This document shows, in pieces, positions 8,580-17,900 of a stretch of 22,686 bases of DNA. The translations under genes and the position numbers were made by a program. Every line of letters begins with the position of its first letter. The stretch's first letter is position 1. The DNA comes from a virus: IMG/VR virus record IMGVR_UViG_3300025168_000724, positions 1 through 22,686 of that record; one strand, 5' to 3'. The notes below the pieces were generated by a model. It did no database searches and had not been told where the DNA came from. It saw only the letters and a list, made by a program, of their open reading frames with translations.

Positions 8580-8984
8580 ATGAATGAACTTTATTTATAC
8601 TTTAGAACGGTTGCTGCCGCAGATGATGATGCTTTAACAGGAGACTCTTGTTGTTTTCCGTTATCTTCTTTTGCTGGTATTGAACCGACTAGTGCGGTTA
8701 CAAACACAGTTGGTAACGCAGTCACTATATACTTTAAATCTATCATTAACTATGATGGTGTTGATACAGATAATACTGCACTTCACTCTGACGAGGTTAT
8801 TGTTGTTTTAGATTCTACTGCTACTGTAAAAGGTTTTATGGAAGAATTTGTTGAAGCTACTAATTTAGCTAAAGCAAAGCCTAACAAAAACTTCCTTGTA
8901 GTGGCTGACGATTCATCTTCGGAGTACTTTTCTTCGTTGATAAACAACGTTAATGCAATTACTATTCAAGCTATACTAGCTTAA
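8580..8984 (+). CDS. Decoration-type protein, paralog 3
   Basis: This 134-residue protein has the family features NELYLYFRTVAA at the start, GDSCCFPLSSFAGIEP at about residues 21-36, VTIYFKSIINYDGVD in the middle, SDEVIVVLDST and then a helix (KGFMEEFVEATNLAK). DNA similarity to its neighbours is still visible: 16 of 17 bases at 8643-8659 match 8257-8273, and 19 of 20 at 8661-8680 match 7864-7883. This points to tandem duplication from a common ancestor. It follows paralog 2 by 11 bases and is followed by a strong terminator, so it closes the unit. Three paralogs could give separate capsid-surface positions or oligomers of mixed subunits; that is inference. Confidence 0.75.
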   Translation: MNELYLYFRTVAAADDDALTGDSCCFPLSSFAGIEPTSAVTNTVGNAVTIYFKSIINYDGVDTDNTALHSDEVIVVLDSTATVKGFMEEFVEATNLAKAKPNKNFLVVADDSSSEYFSSLINNVNAITIQAILA

Positions 8985-9006
8985 TAGATAGATTACTATA
9001 TTTACT

Positions 9007-9030
9007 GGAGGGGAGAAATCCCCTCCTTTT
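9007..9030 (+). terminator. Rho-independent terminator after decoration genes
   Basis: A perfect 8-base-pair GC-rich stem (9007-9014 with 9019-9026) closes a GAAA tetraloop and is followed by TTTT (9027-9030). It stands 22 bases after the stop of paralog 3. The stable tetraloop and direct T run make it the cleanest terminator in the window. Confidence 0.85.
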
Positions 9031-9064
9031 ATAAACTTTAAGTTAATTTTAGAAAATAATTATT

Positions 9065-9946
9065 ATGACACCAACAAAAACTCGTAAGGCTGTTACGCCT
9101 CCTACGTCTACTAAGGTCGAAGCTAAAGCTCCCGTAGTAGAAAAAAAATTCACACCTCAATTTACTAACAAGAAACAAGATTTTAAACCTTCTGTTTATG
9201 TTTTAAGAACAAAGTCTAGAAATCCAAGGACTAAGATGCCTCAATACCCTGTTGTTTCTTTATTAAAGGCTGAGGATATTATATTTGACCCTACAAAGGG
9301 GGAAAATAGAAAGATTAGATACGTTCCTGGAGAGGCTTCTATTTTTGCAGATGAGCAACCAAAGGAGGCTAAAATGAGAGAGCCTATTTCTTTTACTAAT
9401 GGTTTTCTTTTTGTCGAACACACTAATCCCACCTTAAAGCTTTATTTAGATACCTGTAACGCTAACGGTAGTAATCCTCATAGGATTAAGTCTAAGAATG
9501 TTTTATTTACCGTAAAAGACGAAGAAAAGTCTGCACAAGATAGAATAGCTAAAGTAGCCGATGTTATGGATGCTGTACAAAGTGCCCTTAAAATGCCTCT
9601 AAATGAGCTTGTAGGGTACGCAAAGGTATTAGGTGTCAACACTAACAAGAGTGTAGATGAGATCCGTTGGGATATGAAAGTTCAAGCAGAGAAAAACCCT
9701 GCAGCTTTCTTAGCAGGTATGAATGATCCTCGTACAGAGATGAAGCAACTGTTATTAATGGCTGAGGAATCAGGTATTATCTCTATGAAGAAGACAGGTG
9801 TAACTTGGGTGTCCTCAGGTAATACAATATGTGTCCCTGCAATTGGAGTTAAGCCTATCGAGAGAATGGTAGACTTCTGTTCTGAAGGCGAAGGAGAGCA
9901 GATATACTCTGAGATAGAGCGTAGACTAAAAGCGATTAATGGATAA
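9065..9946 (+). CDS. Conserved phage structural-block protein, function unknown
   Basis: This 293-residue protein sits between decoration and connector genes and is bracketed by two terminators. The first 50 residues are Lys/Thr/Pro-rich and probably disordered. The core (about residues 55-150) has SVYVLRTKSRNPRT, then IRYVPGEASIFADEQ, PISFTNGFLFVEHTNPTLKL and YLDTCNANGS: a pattern I recall from uncharacterised proteins near capsid genes in other marine phages, where an 'expected-feature' strand is followed by a short helix. The second half (about 165-293) is helical, with LNELVGYAKVLGVNTNKSVD resembling a small SAP/HeH-like helix-loop-helix, then strands and a C-terminal helix. The function is not known. 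No promoter motif is obvious in the 34 bases before its start, so it probably depends on read-through past 9030. Confidence 0.75.
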   Translation: MTPTKTRKAVTPPTSTKVEAKAPVVEKKFTPQFTNKKQDFKPSVYVLRTKSRNPRTKMPQYPVVSLLKAEDIIFDPTKGENRKIRYVPGEASIFADEQPKEAKMREPISFTNGFLFVEHTNPTLKLYLDTCNANGSNPHRIKSKNVLFTVKDEEKSAQDRIAKVADVMDAVQSALKMPLNELVGYAKVLGVNTNKSVDEIRWDMKVQAEKNPAAFLAGMNDPRTEMKQLLLMAEESGIISMKKTGVTWVSSGNTICVPAIGVKPIERMVDFCSEGEGEQIYSEIERRLKAING

Positions 9947-9968
9947 TGATTTAATGTAATATATGATT

Positions 9969-9997
9969 AAAGGGGGACTTAACGGTCCTCCTTTTTT
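9969..9997 (+). terminator. Rho-independent terminator
   Basis: A 10-base-pair stem (9969-9978 with 9985-9994, one G-T pair) with a six-base loop (TTAACG) leads into a run of T that overlaps the stem's lower right arm and continues to 9997. It lies 22 bases after the preceding stop and just before a promoter-like motif, so it separates two transcription units. Confidence 0.85.
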
Positions 9998-10016
9998 ATT
10001 ATATCGAATTATTTCG

Positions 10017-10024
10017 TACTTTTG
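10017..10024 (+). promoter_or_regulatory. Promoter-like -7 element before ring genes
   Basis: TACTTTTG fits TAnnTTTG, the Bacteroidota -7 element. About 19 bases upstream there is only T-rich sequence from the terminator rather than a TTG, so the -33 element is weak. Transcription would begin near 10031, leaving a leader of about 15 bases before ATG 10046. Its place between a terminator and a gene start supports it. Confidence 0.5.
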
Positions 10025-10045
10025 CTATGAATAAATTATGATATA

Positions 10046-10768
10046 ATGACAATTGATGAAGTATATAGATTAGTACAAGCCTTTGCTAACAAGGAGCAGC
10101 GAGGGTTTATAACCCCTTCTGAGTTTAATCTTTTAGCAAAGCAAGCAGAGTTAGAGTTGTACAATAAAAGACTCTCTATAGTGATGGAGAAGTCTCAACC
10201 TAAAAAAGCTGCAGGGTTTTATCACGAAAGCTTGAGTCCAACCTTGGCTGAACAAGATATATTACATTTTTTATTGAAAGAAGACGTAAACTTAAGTAGA
10301 AATGATAATCCTTGGTTTGGAGCACTTCAACACATGGAGATAGATTATATAGTTTCAATAAGCACAGGTAATGACGAAAAACACAGTATAAGTAGTAATA
10401 TTCCTATAGATATTGTTACTGATGAAAATATAAATCAAATATTGAGGAGTAGTCTAGTTAAACCTTCTATAGAGTACCCTATAGCTTTATTATCAGGAGA
10501 TGTTAGATTTAAAAGAATTAGTATTTTTCCTGAAACTATAACTAAAATTTTAGTAACGTACTACCACAATAAGAACACTCCTAAGTGGGGTTACGTAACT
10601 ATATCTGGTAAGCCAGTTTACGACCACTCTAGTTCTGCTCAGTTTGTATTAAGTCAAAGATGTCATGGGGAATTAGTGACTAAAATACTAGAGTATTTAG
10701 GCGTTAGCATTAGAGAAGCAGAGGTGGTGCAGTACGCACAGAATAAGGAAGCAATACAAGATAATTAA
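10046..10768 (+). CDS. Connector/ring-like tail protein A
   Basis: This 240-residue protein opens with MTIDEVYRLVQAFANKEQRG, then FITPSEFNLLAKQAELELYN, a helical opening (residues about 3-42) that I recognise as typical of a gene found just before the large tail protein in crAss-like and related marine phages, where ring or adaptor proteins join portal to tail. The rest is mixed strand and helix (about 60-240), with RISIFPETITKILVTYYHNK near 160 and a C-terminal helix that ends in QYAQNKEAIQDN. It is probably soluble and cytoplasmic during assembly. ATG 10046 is in frame; earlier ATGs at 10027 and 10038 are not. Its stop precedes the next start by two bases, so the pair is coupled. Ring identity is by pattern and order only. 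Confidence 0.75.
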   Translation: MTIDEVYRLVQAFANKEQRGFITPSEFNLLAKQAELELYNKRLSIVMEKSQPKKAAGFYHESLSPTLAEQDILHFLLKEDVNLSRNDNPWFGALQHMEIDYIVSISTGNDEKHSISSNIPIDIVTDENINQILRSSLVKPSIEYPIALLSGDVRFKRISIFPETITKILVTYYHNKNTPKWGYVTISGKPVYDHSSSAQFVLSQRCHGELVTKILEYLGVSIREAEVVQYAQNKEAIQDN

Positions 10769-10770
10769 TT

Positions 10771-11973
10771 ATGGCACTAGATTATACAGATATAGACGAA
10801 GTAGTTAACGACTTTCAGTTAATGATAGACGATACCTCTTACGATAAAGAGGCTAAGGTTTACCAATTAAAGTTATTAGCATTACAAGGCTTAAGAGAAC
10901 TTAAGTTTGATGCAGAGCAGGAGGTTAAGACTAGTACGCTTTTAGTTGACTCTACGACTCTTCAGTGTACTCTACCTACTGATTACGTTAAACTATTAAG
11001 GGTTGGGTATAAAAATGACGAGGGAGATTTTGTTCCCTTAGGTAATAACCCAGACTTATCTTTAGATGCATCTGTAGTATCTCAGGTTAATGATGATACT
11101 TACGATGAAAACAACCCTTACTACCATGTAGACTTAGGAAAAAAGTTTGGTGTAGGTGGAGGAAAAAACTCTTTAGGGTATTATAGATTAAATAGAAATG
11201 ACAACACTATAAACTTCTCTTCAGGTGTATCTGGTAAGACTGTATTTTTAGAGTATATATCTGATGGTGTTTCTTACGAAATGCCTAGAGACCATGTTAT
11301 TAGACTTAAGTTTAATGGTGCAGATTCTGATTCAGAATTTCAAATAATAGATGAAACTCTTTTAAGATTACCTAAAATAAATGACGCAACTGCTAGTGAG
11401 ACCTTTACTTTTTCTACTACTCAAACAACTACAGCTTCTACCTCAATCTTTTTTCAGGATGGTGATAATGCTACAACTATTGCAGAGAGATTTTCTACAT
11501 TAATAAATGAGGGCTACCCAACTTATAGAGTTAATCCTTATAGTACTAACCTTACAGCCTCACAGAGTGGGAATGAAGTTATTTTAACTTATAACAACTC
11601 AACTGTTGTTCCTATAGCACTTACAGATACTACTTTCTCTCCTAACCATGATGGTGCTCAAATGGTTGGGTATGAGGCTGGTGTTTCAGCAGGGATTGCT
11701 TCATCCCCCTTAACAACCACAATGGAATTAGTACAACTAGGGGTAGCAGGAAGCGTTCCAAGGGTTCATAAGTTTTGTGAAGAGGCGTTACGTTGTTACA
11801 TCTATTATAAGTATATACAAAGAAAGCGTGGTATTCCTGCAAACGAGAAGCAGATGGCTAAGAGAGCCTACTACAACGAGAAAAGACTAGCAAGAGCTAG
11901 AATGATGAGTTTTAGTAAAGAGACTGCTATGCAGACCTCTAGGAAAGCATTCAAACAATCACCAAAGCTTTAA
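10771..11973 (+). CDS. Connector/ring-like tail protein B, with inserted beta domain
   Basis: This 400-residue protein likely forms a ring under the portal, comparable in place to P22 gp4-type tail accessory factors. Residues 1-90 (YTDIDEVVNDFQLMIDDTS, then LKLLALQGLRELKFDAEQ and LPTDYVKLLRVGYKNDEG) and residues about 328-400 (VPRVHKFCEEALRCYIYYKY, QMAKRAYYNEKRLARARMMS and a basic tail) match the beginning and end of that pattern. Between GVSYEMP (about 171) and VPRVHKF (329) lies an extra segment of about 155 residues, Thr/Ser/Asn-rich and beta-like, with a short helix TTIAERFSTLINEG; I do not recall such a segment in relatives of this protein. The gene ends six bases before the giant gene. 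Identity as ring protein is inferred from pattern and order. Confidence 0.75.
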   Translation: MALDYTDIDEVVNDFQLMIDDTSYDKEAKVYQLKLLALQGLRELKFDAEQEVKTSTLLVDSTTLQCTLPTDYVKLLRVGYKNDEGDFVPLGNNPDLSLDASVVSQVNDDTYDENNPYYHVDLGKKFGVGGGKNSLGYYRLNRNDNTINFSSGVSGKTVFLEYISDGVSYEMPRDHVIRLKFNGADSDSEFQIIDETLLRLPKINDATASETFTFSTTQTTTASTSIFFQDGDNATTIAERFSTLINEGYPTYRVNPYSTNLTASQSGNEVILTYNNSTVVPIALTDTTFSPNHDGAQMVGYEAGVSAGIASSPLTTTMELVQLGVAGSVPRVHKFCEEALRCYIYYKYIQRKRGIPANEKQMAKRAYYNEKRLARARMMSFSKETAMQTSRKAFKQSPKL

Positions 11974-11979
11974 CATACA

Positions 11980-14900
11980 ATGGCACAAGATAAGAGAATA
12001 TTTACAGGTGGGATGGATAAGGATTCTGAACCTCGCCTGATAAAAAATGGTGATTATAGACACGCAGAGAACATTAGAAACGTTGCGTCATCTGATGGTA
12101 CTTCAGGCTCTGTAGAGAATATTGAAGGAACTAAAGAGGTTGTACATAGATTTGTAAATGAAAACAACTACATTGTAGAGACTATCGAAGATGGTTTTAT
12201 TTCTGAACCACCTCTAGAGAGTATATTCTTTACTCAAAAGATTTTTATTGGGGGTAGAGAATTAAATGGAAATAAACATCAATTTTCAATATGGAGCTAT
12301 GACGAAGACAGTAATTTAGTTTACTCAGGGATAGCTCTTGACTGGGTTGGGAATAGTGATGGTACCTCTGCAGCCACGACATTATATAATAAATTTAATT
12401 CTGCTGACGGTACTATAAGTCAAAATATACCACTTATAGATAGAGTATCTGGAGAAACTTTTACAGGACACTCAGAGATATACGTACAAGGAACGGGACT
12501 ACCTTTCACTCCTTCGACTTCTATGTCTTTAGGCAATGTAGTCCTAGTAATTGAGATTATAGCAGATGTTCAAGGGATGGATTTTGACCTTGATTTTAAG
12601 AGTTCGTACAGTGAAAGTCCTGAGTTTGATTTATGGGTAAATACTGTTAACGTAGGGGATCCTCAAGGGGAGTTTCCTATACAAGTTAATGGGGCTATAT
12701 ACTTAGGATCATCAGGAGGGATTGAGCTTTCAGAGGGTGTAGCAGACTCAGTAACGGATGATGGTAGCCCTATTGGAGTTATTGATGCTATTAGTGATAC
12801 AGATGAATATACTGAATTTATTATTACTTTAGAGGGGGATAACCCTATCACACCAGCAGATCCTTTAAACCCTCTTAATATATGGAGTGTAGTTGAGAAT
12901 TTTGATGGGACTATGGATGCTATTCCATTTGGTTCTGATAAACTTAATTTTGAGGGTACCTTTAACACAGGCGATCCCTTTGAGTTTGATGGAGATCAGA
13001 CAGAGATAGCTGCAGCTTTTGTTGATAAACTTACAGATTTTTCAGCTCAGATTCTTAGTCCTGGTGCAACTTCAGCATCTACTCACACAATATCTACCTC
13101 AAATAGAAATGTTGTAACAGGGTTTAACTCTACCACTAAGCTAGCTGGTATTTTAAATAGGAATCCTATAGAGGCTGATGCTAGTGACTTCTACCTTTTA
13201 GAGGCTTATACGTCAGAGAATGACTTTAACTCAAATATCCCTAGAGGTTTTTCTGTATCTAGTAATACCTTAACTATATCGGGAGATGAAGTTATTTCAG
13301 GGTCTTCTTTAAACTTCCCTGCATTCTTATCTAAAGGAAAAACTTATAAGATAGAGGCTAATATATCTGCGTTTTCTTCTTCAGGAAATAGTATAAAGTT
13401 TTTTGATGGTAAAGGGTACAGTGAGGATATAAGTGGTGTTAATAATACTTTTTCTTATACGTTTACATCTGAGGTTGGTAGATCTAACTTTAGTCTTGAA
13501 GTAAGTAGTGATTTTGCAGAGGAAGACTCTGTAACCATTTCAGGTATAAGTATATCAGAGTATAAGCAACCTGAGACAGAGTTAAGAATTTTAGTTAGGA
13601 GTGCAAAGCTTTTTGACTTAGTATTTGGAGACGATGAAGAGACTGTTAAAGAGAACTTTAAAGAGGGTAATTTAAATAGAAATATTGACTTTATTACAGG
13701 AGTTAGTGCTAAGATTGAAGTTAACAGTCAATCCTCTACTGCGTATGATGACCTTGTTATTGATTATCAGGAGTCACAACAACAGATAGCTGAATTAGAG
13801 GCAACCATCAATACCTTAACCATTCAGTTGAATCAGTTAACTACGGAGTATAACTTAACGTTAGGGAATCTTAACGCTGCTAATGGGTTGAGTAGTAGTA
13901 ATGCTGTAGGTTCTTTAAACTTATTAAATGCAGATTTAAGTAATCTAAATCAAATAATTACTCAAAACCAAGGTGCTTCAGAAGCGATAAATCTTTTGAC
14001 TGGGAATATTGAAACTCAAGCTTCTGAGATAGCAAATTTAACTTCTCAACTAAGTGGTTTGAATGATGAAATTGCATCTTTAGAAGCTGCTTTAGTAGAG
14101 GCAGAGGCATCTAGTAGTAGTGATATTCAAGATATTCAAGATCAATTAGATATTGCAGACGATACTATAAATAATATAAATTCCCAAATAGCTAATGTAA
14201 TAGGGGAGGGTCAACAAGTAAGTGATTTAATTTCAGCTTATCAAGCTAATCAAGCTCAGGTAACTTCTTTGACTTCTGCAATTGGTGAGATGATAATGAC
14301 CCTTAACAATGCTAACCTTTCTGATACTGACTTACAGGATGATGTTAATACTCAAATTGCATCTTTAGAATCTGCTATACAGGCTTTATTAGGTATAAAT
14401 ACTACTATTGATGCTGATACGCAAAGTCTTCAGGGTCTTGTTGATGCAGTTTCAAGCCTTCAAGCTGATTATACAGGAGTACTAGAGGTAATTAGGACTT
14501 TGGCTAATGAGATGACTCAATTAGTGCCTGGAGATGAGGGGTATGCGGGTGGTACGGGTATTATATTAAACTCTAACTATGCTAATTACGGTGCAACTCT
14601 TGGAGGTATAATTGTTAGCTTTAATACTGTTATTCAAGATGCTTACGATTTAGCTAACGCTTATGAGGATGAGATTTCTAGTCAAGCTGCTTTTGAAGCC
14701 CAAGCATTAGAGGCAGCACAAGCTGCTGCTGCTGCTGCAGAAACTGCCTTAAGTGCTGTTCAAGCTGAATTAGACGCTGCTCTTACTGCTGAAGGTGTGA
14801 CACAAACCACCTTAGATGCTGTTCAAGTTGAATTAGATGCTGCTGTTGCAGCTAATGTATTACTACAGAGTGAAGCTGATACTATTTTAGCTGATTTAGC

Positions 14901-17900
14901 AGATGCTATGGCAAACCAAGAGGATGGTGTGTCTCAAGCTGATGTTGACGCTGCTGAGGCTGTGATTCAAGGTAGATTAGATGCTGCTTATGCAACTATT
15001 GCAGGCTTAGAAACTCAATTAGTAGTTGCTCTTGCAAACCAAGAAGATGGTATAACACAAGCTGATGTAGATGCTGCAAATGCAAGTGCAGATGCTGCTA
15101 TACAAGCTCAGACTACTGCTGAAGAAGCCTTACAAGCTTTTGAGAATAGCATGACCCTTACAAACCTTGTATCTAATGGTACGTTTGATGAGAACAGTAG
15201 CACTGGGTGGGATTTAACTCATCAAGCAACTATTGCAGAAGAAGCGTTGCAATTTTCAGAAGGTAATAATTTTGCTATAACATCTAGTGCGGTTATTACA
15301 ACAGCAGGTCAGTATATAATATCTCTTAGCTCTTCTGTAGCTAATGGTATTTCCTATTTATATAAAGAGGAAGGGAATGCTAATCTTCATATTAACAATA
15401 TAGAAAAAAGTGGGTTTAATTTATTTAACATTAATGTTACAGAGCAAGACCTTGCTGGAACTACAGAGGGTTTAACTTTTAGATTAACTGCAGCTGTACC
15501 TACAGGTGGAGAACCTCAATATATAGACAACATACAGATATTTAAAGTTCCAGATAACGTAGATATAACAACTACTATCTACAGTGAGGCTATAGACCTC
15601 CTTAACGCTCTTACTACTCAAGTTGCAAGTTTAGGAGCTGACATAGCTAATGCTTATACTTCAGATGACATAACTAATTCTTACCTTATTGGTTATGATG
15701 TAGGTTATGCAGATGGTATCCTACAACAAGATTTTACTCAAGGGGATATAGACGCTGCATTTGATGATGGTGCAGCCTCAGTAGAACAGTTGTATACTGA
15801 AGAAGGAGTGGGTGACCTTGAGGATGCTGCTGAATTAACAGGTTATAATCAAGGCCTTATTGATGGTGCTGCTTCTATAACCCCAGAAGATGGTATAACA
15901 CAAGTTGATGTTGATGGTATACAAGCTTTACTAGATACAGCAAGTAGTGACAACGCAGCTTTATCACAAACAAATACAAACCTTACAACAGATGTTTATA
16001 GCTTATTAGGCTTACTAAATGACTTAACTTTAGATATTACTAATTTTAACGTTTTTGAGTTAAATAGTGTTTTAGAAAACCTTAGCCTAATAGCCTCTAC
16101 TAATGATGGTACTATAGCTGACTTTACTTCTGATTATGTAGATAATCAAACAAGTTTAAGCAATTTTATAGCTACATTATCTCAGCAAATTCAAATAATT
16201 CAAAACACACAATCTTCAGGTACAAACGTTTACGATGAGCATAGTTTTGTTCTTTATGGAGATCTTCCTGCAAGTTATTTTGCAACTATTGGTGGTGGTG
16301 ATGTTAGTATTCTTATGAAGAATCCTGATATACCTGGATATGAAAACTACCAAGAAAGCGACCCAAATAATTTTATCAAAATTTTAGATTACAACAACGA
16401 CTCTGGATCATCATCTTTAGCTGGTTTATTTATTCAAAACTGTCATAATTTTGCTAACGGGGCAGATGATTCTCACGAAGGAAATGCAAGTATTCCACAC
16501 GCTCATTACAAAATTATAGATGGGGGATCCTCAGCAGAAACATCACTATTAAAGCTTGAGATAAAGAATTTTAACTCTGATAGTATTTTTTCTTCAACAT
16601 CTGGGCAACAGCTACATCATGAAGACTACTCCTTTGTTGATGAGAACGGAGAAGATCTAGATAGAGGTCTTCACTTCACCGTAACAGTTATGAGTGGGAA
16701 TCCTAATTGGGAATTTAGGCTGTATAGAGCTGAAGAAGGCTCTACTGCATTTGGTAATGCTTTAAATGAAAATTATACTGGAGCGTTGCAACATAAAGAT
16801 ATTCTAGCTTTTATAGGGGAAGGTGAAACATCCTATATAGAGAATGTTGATACTATAAACGTACTATCAGGAGATGTTTCTGATGTACTTAATGAAGGAG
16901 AAGCTTCAGGATTTACTGAGGGGGTTGAGTCAGGTTCTCCTGGTATAATGACTGCTACTAACACAGATTGGATATACACAACTTCTACTGGTAAATTTGA
17001 ACATGATCCTAATCCATCTGCTGGCGGCTCTGTAGAATCAGGAGATTTTTTTTATAGGACTTTTGTTGCAGAGCCAAATACTACATACGAGATAAGGTTA
17101 AAGATGTGGATGCATACGGGATCTCCATCGAACCCAGATAACAGAGCTTTTAAGGTAGACTTAGGGGATAACACCGCTTTATATCAAAACACTGTAGTTG
17201 AAGAGCCATGGACGTATAGTGACATCCCTCTTAATGCAATTTCTGATGATGGAGTTTTTTATAAGGGGGCAGGTATTAATAGCACAAGTGGTACTGGGTA
17301 TCGCTACGTAAGAATAACAACTGGTTCTGAATACAGCTCGACAGGTATAATAAGGATTCAGGCTGGGAATGGTATAGAGTATGATGAGCCAAGTGATAAT
17401 TATATTTTTTCTGGATATATAAGTGAACTCTCTGTAAAGAAAGTGACCTCTTTAGAAATTTATAATGAAGGCACTCCTCAGGGCGTAAATCTTTTATACG
17501 AAAAAACTGGTAGCTACGAGGGGAATGTAGTTAGAAACGCTGCTCCTTCTAGGGCTTATACTGGTTCAGCTAAAAGAATACTTGCTGATTTCGATACAGG
17601 TAACACTACAGTAGTACCTATTGTTTCAGGTGGGTATAAGTGTATAGGATCTTACGAGGATAAACCTAAAAGTAAGGTTTATTACTTCTTGATTAACGAA
17701 GCTACTGGTAAGAAATTTGATTGTATACTAGAGTATGACCTAACAAATGACTCTATTAGTACTGTATATCAAGACGATAGAGCCTCTAGTGACGGTAGCA
17801 ATAACAACATATTAAACTTTAGTGATAGGCACCTTATAACAGGTGTAAGCAAGGTTGATGACATCCTTTACTGGACAGATAACCTTAATAGACCTAGAAA

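Larger units (their letters stand above)
12145..17637 (+). other. Insertion region inside the giant tail protein
   Basis: This in-frame stretch (residues about 56-1886) separates the two parts of the conserved tail-protein core. In order: beta-rich segments (56-400), a jelly-roll candidate (405-528), a coiled coil (588-1057), a second candidate with NGTFDENSSTGWDL (1060-1191), a short helical section with EDG and GYxxGxxxG motifs (1192-1400), a mixed beta domain beginning NVYDEHSFVLYGD (about 1416-1640), and a third jelly-roll candidate with NTDWIY (1661-1827). Each border is read by eye. Module composition resembles host-binding parts of tail fibers. Confidence 0.65.

Noticed and set aside
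12663-12968. 101-residue reverse-strand frame inside the giant gene
   Set aside because: It mirrors the giant gene's continuous frame, has no promoter or start context, and all neighbours are on the + strand. The other reverse frames (1494-1733, 4123-4311, 8229-8525, 9241-9432, 11642-11842, 21022-21444, 22071-22307) were rejected for the same reason.
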